A stretch of 43,428 nt of DNA from Zygnema cylindricum (Eukaryota > Streptophyta > Zygnematophyceae > Zygnematales > Zygnemataceae). The translations under genes and the position numbers were made by a program. Of the stretch, positions 10,716 through 20,786 are shown one piece after another. The notes below the pieces were generated by a model that ran no database searches, had not been told where the DNA came from, and was given only the letters and a program-made list of their open reading frames with translations. Numbering within the stretch: position 1 is the first letter of the stretch; every line of letters begins with the position of its first letter. Where the stretch lies: NCBI GenBank assembly GCA_037447655.1, contig JBBHKE010000739.1, positions 1 through 43,428 on the forward strand, given 5' to 3'.

Positions 10716-11754
10716 TGTTGAAATTTATAGATTACTATAGTATTTTCTAGGTTTAAATATGTTTTTATAAAAGGAAAAGAAAAAGGACGGACAGCCTGCC
10801 TCCACCTCCGCTCTCTAGCCACCATACTTGTTGTAGTTACTGAAGGTAAGAGAGAGAGGTTGATCCATGGCAGCCTTAGTTCAACAGACAGCTATTTTTA
10901 GTAGGTTACTAAAAACATACTTGACGGAACAGAGATTTGATCCGGGTACCTGCAGTTCGTCAAGTTGACCGGTAACGGTCAGCTTTATCCTAATAGACTA
11001 GGACCAATGCTAAGTGCTATGGTATGTGATAGATATATATTTAGTTCGAGTGGATAAAATTCATTTAACTAGAAGTGTATACGGCGTACATAGATTCAGT
11101 TATATAAAGTACGTCGTACGACGCTAATTCAAAACGGATACCACGCATTTTATTTCGACATCGAATCAAATATCGCGCAAGTATTTATTACGGCTAAGAT
11201 TGCGTTTCGCATAAAATTCAACGGCGCACATCATCGCCGAAATCTCGGAGTGGTCACTTTGGCATTTTGTGACGTGGCATAACCTGGAGCCACGTGGAGA
11301 GATGACATTCGGTCATAGGATTTCCGAGGAACGTACGGACGAGTGAAAAGCGGACATGCGTCCACTTAATAGCCTTGTCGTACATAGGCCGTACAAAAGG
11401 TACATCGGCAGTAGTACTTTTTGTGTACGATACAGTAATCTGATTGGTCCGTACTTCAGTAGATAGGAGTTATTAGAGAGAATCAGGACTTAGAAAATTT
11501 TGGTAGGTAGTCACCTCTCCCTTTGAGAGTTTGTACAAATTGGCATCTTTACTGCCTCATAACTTATCGGCTGGTTGGCCGTTTTTAGTGATTCTTTTTG
11601 CTACGAACTCAGGGAAGTCCAGGCTGCACAGCGGTGTAGTCAAATTGTTGGTTTGCCTTCTTGGGCAGAAGTGGTCGTGGCTTAAAGTGGGTTAGTTAAA
11701 TACTATCTAGAGGCTTCCTGTATTTTGTAGTCCAATGGAGGACACAGAATTGCA
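10716..11754 (+). repeat. Copia 3' LTR
   Basis: Same length as the 5' LTR with about 26 substitutions concentrated in the outer thirds; the middle (about 10965-11555) is almost identical. Its copy of the gag ATG (11735) reads out through the flank for 24 codons and stops. Target duplication GAATC follows. Confidence 0.95.
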
Positions 11755-11759
11755 GAATC

Positions 11760-12445
11760 CATTTGCTTCGTTGCTCGCATGGGGGGGAACGAAGTGTTGC
11801 GCATGATTTGGTGCAAGATGACATTGCTGCCATTGGTGCCGAGGCGGCTACACTGTGAAACGTGAGGTTTCTAATATACTTCCACCTAGGCCCCAAGCTA
11901 AGGGTTCTCGTTGCCCTCGGGTTGATTTGGTTTTCCTTCATGGTGCTGGGAGGACGCTTGGCGATGTGGTCCTCACCGATCTGACTGGGACACACATATC
12001 ATATGGCGCGGCTTCGCATTCAGGTGTGGCGGCTCGGGATGCAGCGGCTACAAAAGAACGAGACTACGCTCACCGAGACCCATCGGACCAATTTGTCCCA
12101 TTTGCAGTGGAGATTTTTGGTTCTTTGGACAAGTCTTTCGATGACTTCATTCGACAGTGTGCGGGACGAACTTTGGAATCGCGGGGTCTAGGGAGTCCTC
12201 CATCAAGTCTATTGGTTGTGTTTTATTGTCAGCGTGTCTCAAATGCACTTCAACGAGCGCAAGCGGCGCTCTCCTTCGACGTAGCACACTTGCGGAAGAC
12301 CGGCGGGGTCTTCCAGACCTTCCGCCAAGGGACCCGGTTCACATCCATGATCTCCGTGGTTGTGGACCTTAGTTTGTCTACAGGTAGTCTAGTCTCGGTT
12401 TTTTCATTTTGTAGGCGTTCTCAATTTGTTTTTGTTTTGCTTTAG
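11760..12445 (+). pseudogene. R2-like element: zinc-knuckle end and restriction-like endonuclease
   Basis: This is the right-hand part of the protein interrupted by Copia. Across the empty site the frame gives the H and C that complete the C-x-C...H-x3-C knuckle, then the HD-containing helix. A single-base shift near 11848 moves it into frame 2, which is open to TAG 12443. That frame has GYTVKREV, then LPPRPQ, RCPRVDLVF and LGDVVLTD, matching the endonuclease layout of R2/CRE-type elements, then FVPFAVEIFGSLDKSFDDF, a conserved C-terminal motif of this group. The domain would nick the target for target-primed reverse transcription. Assignment is by recalled motif pattern, so moderate. Confidence 0.7.
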
Positions 12446-12600
12446 TTCTTTGCTCTTGTTAGTATTGTTGTGGATCGTTTCACTCTTTAGGCGTAGATTA
12501 CTTTTTTGTGACTCTTGTAGTCTCCAAATGTTTCTTTTTTTTCAGTTTTACCTTTTTCGTACTCAGATGGTTTTGCCATCGCAATTTTTGCAATAAAGAT
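12446..12600 (+). other. 3' end of the R2-like element with terminal hairpin
   Basis: T-rich 3' region with no frame. Near its end is ACTCAGATGG-TTTTG-CCATCG, a short hairpin (stem GATGG/CCATC, 12566-12580), followed by CAATAAA. The same hairpin context occurs at 40897-40920. A structured 3' end is what RTs of this group recognise; that function is inferred. Confidence 0.5.
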
Positions 12601-13136
12601 TGGTTTTTCAGAAAATCGTTAAAATCGTTAATGAATTTGTATCCGTATTAGGCCGTACATGTACAAAAAATTGAAGTTTTACATCTACCGCACTGTGTAC
12701 GCTTTTATTACAGTTTCCGTCTCTTTTCGTAATTGTCCATATGTTTTCGGTACAATTCCGTACATATCCCGTAAAATTCATGTGCAATTTACTGGACGAA
12801 AAGTACTAATAAATGCACCGTATCTTTTCGTCAAAGTTCGTACATTTGACGTAAAGAAACCGTACATTTCCCCGTAAAATACCGTACGTTCCGTAAATTT
12901 ACCGTACGTTCCGTAAATTTACCGTTCAGTTTACCGGACAGAAAGTACTCCACGTTTTTTTGCGATTTTTTCAAAAGTCACGAATAATAAGTAGAAATCG
13001 TGATAAATGAAAAAATCGCACGATTCGAACAACAGCGGCCATCACATAAAGCCCTACAATTGTTTCGCACGGTTGCACTATCGCACTTTATCAGTTTCAA
13101 ACAGTTACCAATTTTCCTCCGTTTCTTCAACCTTAT
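12600..13136. other. Non-coding, GTAC-rich stretch
   Basis: No gene seen. The tetranucleotide GTAC occurs 11 times in about 315 bp (12650-12960), against about one expected. A perfect 20-bp tandem pair with partial third copy (ACCGTACGTTCCGTAAATTT) is at 12881-12925. Confidence 0.7.
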
Positions 13137-13345
13137 TCCATCTCCCCTCTCCCCTCTCTCCTCACCCCTCTCCCCTTTCCCCTTTACCTTCTATTCTCCT
13201 TCTCCCTCTCCCTCTCCCTCTCCCTCTTCCTCTCCCTCTCCATCTTCCTCTCTCGCTCCCTGTCCCTCTCCCTCTCCCTCGCCTTCTCCCACTCCCACTC
13301 CTCTCCCACTTCCTCTCCGTCTCCCTCTCCCTCTCTCTCCACCCC
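13137..13345 (+). repeat. Polypyrimidine CCCTCT simple repeat
   Basis: Nearly pure C/T on the plus strand in CCCTCTCC units. All open frames here, on both strands, are artefacts of composition. Confidence 0.9.
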
Positions 13346-13744
13346 CTGGGTGCGTTTGACAACCAAGGGCCACAGCAGGTTCCCCATTCAGGGGTGGAGG
13401 GAGGCGGGGAGATAAGCTTTTTATACCCCATTTGGACCCATATTAAGTCATTTTTTAAAGGGTTTTTGTAGGGTTCTGCTGTGAAATAATTAGGGTTTTT
13501 TTCATGTCTAATTTTTGTTTTTTTATGGGGGGTGGGGAAGGGAGGGGGAGGGAGAAGAGGGAGGAGGGGGGTTGGTTTTTTTTTTTTTTTGTTTTGATAT
13601 TGTTTATTTCTGTAGTTTTTTTTTTGTGGTTTTTTGGTTTCATCAAAGATTTTGTAATTTTTTGATTAAAATTTTATTTTCTTATCTTATCTTTTCTTTT
13701 CTTTTTTAAGATGAAGATTTTTCGAACAAATATCTCTTTATTGA
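13345..13744. other. Non-coding G/T-rich spacer between pyrimidine tracts
   Basis: Contains G-rich (13525-13570) then T-rich runs. No motif or gene recognised. Confidence 0.6.
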
Positions 13745-14460
13745 TTTATCACTATGTCCCTTCCCTTCTCTCCCCCCCCAATTTCCTTCGCATGTTTTAC
13801 CCACCCCCTTCCTCCTCCATTCTGTCTCCTTCCCGTCTCGTCCCTCTCTCCCCTCCCTCTTTCCCGACCTTTCCCTCTTTTCCCTACTTTTCCCTCTCTC
13901 TTCCCACTTTCCTTGCTTTTTCCTCTCCCCTCTCACTTTCCCGACCTTTCCCTCTCTCTCCTCCCTCTTTCCCTACTTTTCCCTCTCTCCCCTCTCTCGT
14001 TTCCCATTTTTTCCTTTTTACACTTTTCACTCTCTTCTCCCTATTTCCCCACTTTCCTCCCTCTCCCTCCCTCTTTTCCTATTTTTTCCTCTCTCCTCTC
14101 CCTCTTTCATGATCTTGCCCTCTCTCCCCTCCCTCTTTCTTGACCTTTCCCTCTCTCTCCTCCCTCTTTCCCCACTTTTCCCTCTCTCTCCTCTCTCTTT
14201 TCCCATTTTCACCTCCCTCCCGTCTTTTCCGACCTTTCTCTTTCTCCCCTCCCTCTATCCCGTCCTTACCCTCTCTTCCCTACCTCTTTTCCTATCTTTC
14301 CCTCTCTTACCTCCCCCTTTCCCTGCTTTTCCCTCTCTCTCCTTCCTCTTTCTCCCACTTTTCCCTCTCTCACCTCACTCTCCACTTTTCCGTCTCTCTC
14401 CTTTCTCTTTCCCGACCTTTCCCTCTCTCCCCTTTCCACTCTTATTTTCACTTCACTAGG
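13745..14460 (+). repeat. Polypyrimidine minisatellite, unit about 31 bp
   Basis: About 700 bp of almost uninterrupted C/T on the plus strand. A 31-bp unit built on TTTCCCGACCTTTCCCTCTC plus CTCCCTC-type sequence repeats with drift, clearest around 13940-14000 and 14140-14205. Confidence 0.85.
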
Positions 14461-14491
14461 GTTCCATCTTCTTCATCTTGATGACAGGGGA

Positions 14492-14562
14492 AGAGTCCGT
14501 GAGAGGAAGGAGGGGGGGGGGGGGGGGGGGGAAAGGGAGGGTGGAGGGGGGGGGGGGAAGGA
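14492..14562 (+). repeat. Poly-G run
   Basis: Two G runs of over ten bases within a purine-rich block. It marks the left edge of segmental-duplication copy A. Confidence 0.9.
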
Positions 14563-16001
14563 AGGCCTCAGATTCGCCGTGAATCATCATTAGAGTGATT
14601 TAAGCGTGGGGTTTATATTAATGATTCTAGAGAGCACGGGGAGGGGGATATGATTTTTAGTCGGCAGCAATTACACCGTGAATCATCCTCAGAGGAATGA
14701 TTTTGAGGATGTTTTATGTCAGAGGTACTGATTCTAATCCACTTTTGAATGACGTGGCGGATTCTCAACCGTTTAAAGAATTAGTGTTAAGAAAAAGTCG
14801 AGCGGTGTCCACACTAATTTAGGGCCGAGGGGTAAAATTTAGGAGCGCCGATGGTGTGTGATTAACACAAATAAGGATACACACGGTAAATAAATATTTG
14901 AAGTATATAAGTTTTAATAATATTAAACTTTTTTTTTCACATAAGTTGCCTTCACCTAGCTGCTGTGTGACCGTGACTTCTAGTCTCCAATACTCAATCT
15001 TTTTTGGTGGTAAATATGGTGTTTCCGAAGTTGACATACATCGGTACCACACTCGTTTTAGCGTGTATAAAAGTCAACTCAAGGAGAAAATCATTGTAAA
15101 AATCAACCTTGTTTCGGCTCTTCCCATCATCATTGCTTCTTATGCCTCTCCATTCAATAAGATGAAAAAATCACATGCCTCACCATTTGTTAGTATTGGA
15201 GAGACAATTTTCTCTTTCATCTTTAGCCTGTACTTCAATGTGAAAAATTTCTTTACAAAGTGTCACAGAATTCCCCACCAAAGGAGATAACCAGCCTCGG
15301 GATCTACCAACACTACATCCTGTGTCCACAATATCTGTACAACCTTCTCCTTCGAATCGGTGCAACTATTTACAAATTGACAAAAGGGAAATCATCTGTT
15401 GAATTCTAACCGTCTAAAATCCCTAAAATATCACACATCTATCAAAGCCTATCTACTTGCAGGAAAGAGTGGTTTACACAAAACAAAGTTGGTCACAGAA
15501 AACAAACACTAAAGGTGGTCGAGAAAAAACCAAACTTGTCACAGTAGTCTCAGAAAGAAGTCAATTATGTACTGCCTGCAACCATAACAAAAGGGGCAAA
15601 AAATGAAAAAGTATCATGACTGACTTAGTACATATAAAATACAAACATAAGTCACTAACGTTTCATGTGAGTTGCTACAACTCACTACTTCATAGAATTG
15701 TGTTTTTCAAAAGGTGGATTTAACCAAAAGAAATTGCACTACACAAATTGCAATTTCTCCCATTCCCATCGAACGAAAGGCAGAGAAACAAGAACTTGTC
15801 CGAACAAACGGTTGCCTCTACACCTTTTTCATATTAGCAAAATACTAATAAGGTAAAGATATAAGATCAAGAGGACGATAAAACTAAGATAAAATAAGGA
15901 AAGAGTAACAATAAGAAGGTAATAAGACTGATGGGGAACTTTAAATAACATACATATTCTATACATCTATACATCTATAAAAATATATACATATAAAGAT
16001 G

Positions 16002-16345
16002 TTAGTGTTGCGTATCGGTAGCCATTTATTGATAACCGATATGCCCCTTTTTTTGGCCTACCGATAATCGATAAATTGTAATAATATATAGGTATCGGTG
16101 TTATCGGTTTTTTATTGCGATAACATCGGTTTGATAACTATCGGCAATAACTCCGTACTCTGCATGAATGGATTGTTAAAAAATTTCAAAAGCCCCCACT
16201 TGTCCAAATCTCTGTACTCATTTTGTATTTTTGTACCATATATTTCGTACTATTTGTACGAATATATCGTTACCCCTCACCGTTCGATAACCGATAACCT
16301 ATTGGTATCGGTTTTTTGCGATAAGTTTTTACCCAATACACAACA

Positions 16346-16349
<4 letters not shown>
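16002..16349. mobile_element. 348-bp TIR element (MITE-like) present only in copy A
   Basis: Left end TTAGTGTTGCGTATCGGTA and right end reverse-complement TTAGTGTTGTGTATTGGGTA form terminal inverted repeats of about 20 bp. The interior is packed with CGATAACCGATA-type palindromes. The matching place in copy B (about 32560-32640) lacks it, so it moved in after the duplication or was lost from B. No coding capacity. Confidence 0.7.

Positions 16350-16394
<45 letters not shown>
16349..16394. repeat. (TA)n microsatellite
   Basis: About 22 TA units directly beside the TIR element end, suggesting growth from a TA target. Confidence 0.95.
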
Positions 16395-16397
<3 letters not shown>

Positions 16398-16779
16398 TAT
16401 TAGTGTTGAAACCAAAGACATGACAAAAAGAGGTTCCATCCATTAATAAAAACAAAAAAATCAAGACAATGACAAAACTAAGATAGGATCAGTACCAAGT
16501 AAAGAAGGTGATAACACGGTGAATGGGGAACAAGTGAATGGGGGATACATATCTGAAACCAAACATGTCAAACAAAAAGAGCTTCCGTCCACTAGTAATT
16601 TACAAGGCATATCTTATATCGGCATGCAATCCTGGTGTAAACACCAAAATAGGGTCATTAGAAAAGTTGAATTATTTAACAGAAACAGCTTATAACCTGT
16701 GAATGAATCAAAGCATAAATCTCAAACTAAATCATCCCAAGATTAGAGAACTCACCGAAAGTGGCACTCGAAAAGAAGA

Positions 16780-19700
16780 TTATGGTACTTCACCTGCCTT
16801 CCACTTTATTACTGCACCATCGCTACTCCCAGACCAAAGGCTATTTTCCACAGTTAATGCTAATGCGTACACCGAATCCTTGTGACCGTTCAAAACGGCA
16901 ATACAGGTACCATCTTCCCACGGTCCTTTCCATCCTCGAATAAAATGGTCACTAGATCCAGACCACAAAACTCCATCTTTATCAATACCCAAGGCCCAAA
17001 TCGGACTCTTTCCATCAAGCCTTTTCACGAGCTTACCGTCTAAAGTCCAACAGCTGATTATTCCATCAACTCGTCCCACAAACAAAAACTTACCTACTGC
17101 AAGAGCTCCCACATACACAGAATTTTCACTCAAAGTCTTTACACACTTCCAATTTTCCCAACATTTGATTGTCCCATCCGCACCGGCAGACCACAATTTT
17201 CCATTCACATCTTCACAAAAAGCGGTAATGGTTCTTTTGTGACCTTCTCCTTCGGGGCATGTCCACCCACAAGAAATAGAGTTTCCATCCCACATCCACT
17301 TTTTAAATTTCGTATCAATACCACCTGAGAAACAACACTTATTGGATGTTGCCCACAATGCTGTCACCGAGAAGTCGTGGCCTTTGACTTCTCCTATCAC
17401 TTTAAAATTCTCGACCAATAAAATTTTCCCACTTCCAAAACCAGCCCATAAAAGCTCTCCATTGAAAGATAAAACCAGAAAACTAGAATACTTGGGCTCC
17501 GCTGTCCATATACATTTGTCATTTCTCCAACAGGAGAGAGTCTTGCCGCCAACCCAAATAGTTCCGTCAGGAACCACAGCAAGACAAGCGACAGGAAACT
17601 GACAGGAAATTTGGATTGAAGGCTCCATAACAAGAGGAACTGAACTCAGCCGAGCCTGTACGTTCAACAAGGTAATCAAAAGGACAACATAACCGTTTTA
17701 GGACTAACAGATATGGACTTACATTTAAAATACAAGACATTGCAAAACCATAAAATACATGAACCAATGGAAAGGAAATTAGAAGGTATCGCATCATATC
17801 AGATTGTACAGCAAGTGTTGTGGTCAACTACGAAGACAACTCACATTTTTAACAAGAAGCTCCGCAATTCGACTATCTTTGATTTTCAAATCTCCACGAA
17901 GGGCCTCCATCTGAGCTTGAAGACCCTCCACCTCTGCTTGCAAAGTCGATATAAGGTTCTCATGGCCTTTAAATTTCTTGTTTTGCGCCAAATACAAAGT
18001 TGTAAAAAAACCAGGCTGCAATGGAATTCGAGGATTCTGAATAGCCTTTTCAGTTTTGACTTCAGATAACTTGAAAGGATCTAAAGAATCACACAAACGA
18101 AGGACGTCGTTGCTGGTTACATCTGGGTTTCTCTCCAAAAAGGCATCAATCCCGTCATATAAAGTATCACAGGTTTTCCGAAATGAACCAGGCACAGTTT
18201 CCACCAGAGTTTGAAGGTCAGAAAGTTGAAATCCTTCATCATGAGAGGCTGCCCAAAGGATATACTTGTCAACCAAAGTCCCATTAGAAAACTTTTTACC
18301 ATCTTCCAAAGAAGAGACATTGCTTGTGCCTTTGACTTTTTCTGTTGAAAAATGATCACTGATAAGCGACACCACTGTGGTTAATTCCAAGGCCTGCAAA
18401 TCCGCCAAAGAGCATCTGTCCAGTTTTGTGCTCAGAAACTCTTGCAGTATAATTGCATACTTGCTTTTCAATTTGTGACAGTATTTTAAAAGTGTCACCA
18501 CATACGAGATCTGAAATTGCTCATTTTCCCATTTAAATCCATCCATGGAAAACCCCAAAGACTCAACAAGGCAATCTAAAATTGACCATTGCTTAATTTG
18601 TGTATATTCAGAAAAACTAGCATTGTCAGCAGGGTCATCCGATGAACAAAAATCTTCCACTTCAGAAACTTGAGACGGCAGAAGACATTCATCCGGGAGC
18701 ACCATAGTGTAATCTTTCTCAGCAAGGTAATTTCCGATGTAGACGAAGCTCAATTTCTTGCTTCGAACACCTTGTAAGAATCCTTGTAATATAGTCGGTG
18801 ATAGGGCTAACAGCCTCCTGAATAACACCTTCACTTCAAAAACTGTGGATTCCAGTTCTTGTTCATTCAATAGTAACGCATACTCTGCAAGCCAAAATTG
18901 TCCACCAAATCCGTTCAAAATTAGTGTTTACAAACTAAAATGCTGATAACGAACATATCTTCATCAATTCTGCGATACATTGCTTCGAAACGGCCTTCAA
19001 TAGCAACCTCCAACAGCATAAAAGCAAGAAGACAAAGAAACAAAATAAAACAATATTCTCTTGTTTAACTCACTACAAAACAAAGAATAACAATATATAC
19101 ATTCAACGGTGAAGAGAGAGACAACATTTAAATAAAATCAAACAAAATTCTCTTGCGTTAGTTATGACATAGCAAAGTACAACTAGTGCATACTTTCAAC
19201 GGGATAAAGTAAGAAGACAAAGAAACAAAATTGAACTAAATTCTCTTGTGTGACTTACAACAGAGCAAAGCAGTCCTCTGAATTCCTTCAAGAGCATAAG
19301 CAGAAAAAAAAAAAAAAAACTTCGTTAACTTCCGACATAGAAAAGCATAACTACAAAAACCTTCTACGGCATAAAGCAAAAAGCCAAAGAAACAAAATTG
19401 AACCAAATTCTCTTGTTAAACTGATGAGATATCAAAGCATAACTATGTATGGCTTCAACGGTATAGATGCAAGGAGACAATGGAACATAATGAAACAAAA
19501 AACTGCTCTTCACCTAACCAGATAACCATAACATAACATTGTTAGCTGAAAGACAGCAATTCGCTTTAGACATCGAGAAAACCATCAGAAACAACGTAAT
19601 CGTAAAAATCCATAAAATTTGTTATAAGTCCTCCCCAGAAAAGACACAACAACATTCGATGAAATAAAGTAGCTGCAAACGTTTTAGCGGGGAAGTTTCA

Positions 19701-20419
19701 CATTTCAGTCACACTTTCAACACCACCTCGGCCAACAATTATACTTTTTTGAGCGTTTTTTCTGTCACACAATGATATCGTGTAAACCGTGTTGATAAAC
19801 ATTGCAACATCTATCTTGATGACGATATGTTTTTGAACTCACCTAATACAACTTCTTGGCAGTTTCTTAGAACATCATCAATTATTCCAGTACCAAGAGT
19901 TGTTTCTTTAACGTTCTCCAGTAAAGAGAGAGAGCTCTCCCAGCTCGAATACACTTCCACTTTCAAAAAGTCTTCACAAAGTTTGACCAAATTATTTGCA
20001 GAATATTCCTCAGTCATACCGAGATTATCCGCTGCAGCAATAACGTCAGCCACATTGTCTGCAGTCAAATTCGGCGATAAACCGTAACAAAAGTCAACGA
20101 TTTCTTTTAAAGTACTATAACCACTTGGAATCATGTCCCATGGCAACTCAAACGTGACGTGACAAACATCTTTTGCTTCTTCACATCTCTGTTTGAAGAA
20201 TTCGCTTCTTGCAAACAGAGGAAATCTGTGCAGTCGAAAGGTTTTGTTATGTTCCACACTATTTATGGTACTGGCAGTAAGATCATTTTCCAGGGAATCT
20301 CCAATCACCACTGTGACGTCACTTAGTATTGACGAAGAGAGTAGTGGCTCCCAAGGGGATAAATGGCACATGGAAGCCATGGAAGACATGGAAGCCATGG
20401 CCGCAAGAGGATGCTTCAT
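16780..20419 (-). CDS. BTB-NPH3-coiled-coil-WD40 fusion protein (three exons)
   Basis: Exons: 20419-19843, 18884-17845, 17655-16780; both introns have GTGAGT donors and CAG acceptors, phases 1 and 0, and the joined frame is 830 codons plus stop. ATG 20419 follows an in-frame TAA. Residues about 30-150 are a BTB domain (SDVTVVIGD, FRLHRFPLFARSEFF, VDFCYGLSPNLTADNV, MTEEYSANNL). About 190-490 is an NPH3 domain, shown by LVDKYILWAA...FQLSDLQTLVETVP, LYDGIDAFLERNPD and AIQNPRIPL. About 493-539 is a coiled coil. About 555-826 holds seven WD40-type blades (for example LWSGSSDGAVIKW), a complete propeller. NPH3-family proteins are plasma-membrane or CUL3-adaptor partners of phototropins; a WD40 tail would supply a substrate- or partner-binding face, which is inference. 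Standard NPH3 proteins lack WD40. A TIR element sits 85 bp upstream of the ATG. Main doubt: exons 2 and 3 could be separate genes, but pseudogene copy B keeps the same splice junction. Confidence 0.85.
18960..19540. repeat. Intronic tandem repeat, about six units of about 90 bp
   Basis: Inside intron 1 of the fusion gene, units with CAACGG-ATAAAG, AGAAGACAAAGAAACAAAAT and ATTCTCTTGT followed by ACAxAGCAAAGC recur near 19010, 19100, 19195, 19285, 19360 and 19452. The pseudogene copy has about one unit (near 38370), explaining intron lengths of 958 and 495 bp. Confidence 0.7.
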
Positions 20420-20503
20420 AAGAAGTTGCCAAGTTTATTGTGCGGAAACATTTTGCTCGCTGCAATGTTGAGGCCAATGTGCCATAATCCAGTGCCAGTA
20501 AAC

Positions 20504-20706
20504 TACACTGCCAATCGTTATTAGTGTTAAAGAAAAATCAGTGTAAAGGCGAAATTAGAATTAATAATACTAATTTAATGCAAGGTGGCGTGGCGAACTT
20601 TGGTCCACTTCCTTAAATAATGTTGTTAACTCTATTTTGTGATTTTTGGCCAGAAAAAGTCGCTACAGAATTAGTGTTATTAACTTTAATAACGATGGGT
20701 GGTGTA
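20504..20706. mobile_element. 203-bp TIR element, family 1
   Basis: TA-bounded with inverted ends TACACTGCCAATCGTTATTA and (reverse-complement) TACACCACCCATCGTTATTA. Contains the family core GGTCCACTTCCTTAAATA. It lies 85 bp upstream of the fusion-gene ATG and so within its promoter region. It is followed by a near-palindromic run of GTAC/AGTACTGT sequence to 20755. Confidence 0.8.
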
Positions 20707-20786
20707 CAGTACTGTACTGTATAGTACAGAACTGTAAAGTACAGTACACCGTGAATCTTTACAAAGTGTAATATACTAATATGTAA

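Larger units (their letters stand above)
5334..11754 (+). mobile_element. Full-length but inactive Ty1/Copia LTR retrotransposon
   Basis: A 6421-bp element with two 1039-bp LTRs that begin TGTTGAAATT and end ATTGCA, flanked by the 5-bp direct repeat GAATC (5329-5333 and 11755-11759). Internal order is gag, protease, integrase, RT, RNase H, which defines Copia. By eye the LTRs differ at about 26 positions without indels (about 97.5% identity), so the insertion is fairly recent. The single long frame carries in-frame stops at 6860 (TAG), 7112 (TGA) and 8009 (TAA) and frameshifts near 8346 and 9584. It lies inside the endonuclease region of an older R2-like element, in the same orientation. Confidence 0.96.
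14500..20470. repeat. Segmental duplication, copy A
   Basis: Homologous, in the same orientation, to 31190-39340. Matching landmarks: the purine-rich edge; GTCAGAGGTACTGATT at 14717 and 31305; the block at 15120-15420 matching 31675-31975; the exons at 16780-20419 matching 35685-39326. The duplication includes introns and flanks, so it is a DNA-level duplication, not retroposition. The stretch 14560-16780 contains no gene I can support; a 60-codon minus-strand frame at 15180-15365 is open in both copies but shows no coding constraint. Confidence 0.85.

Noticed and set aside
13000-14481. Many Ser/Pro/Leu-rich and Arg/Glu/Gly-rich frames on both strands
   Set aside because: All are products of the polypyrimidine repeat, which lacks stop codons in several frames.
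15180-15365. About 60-codon minus frame also open in copy B (31732-31914)
   Set aside because: Comparing codons, amino-acid-changing differences outnumber silent ones; no coding constraint. Both start at TTG after a stop.
17656-17844. Treating exon 3 (WD40) as a separate gene
   Set aside because: Exon 3 has no ATG at its start, follows a good acceptor in phase, and the pseudogene keeps the same junction. Not fully excluded without transcripts.
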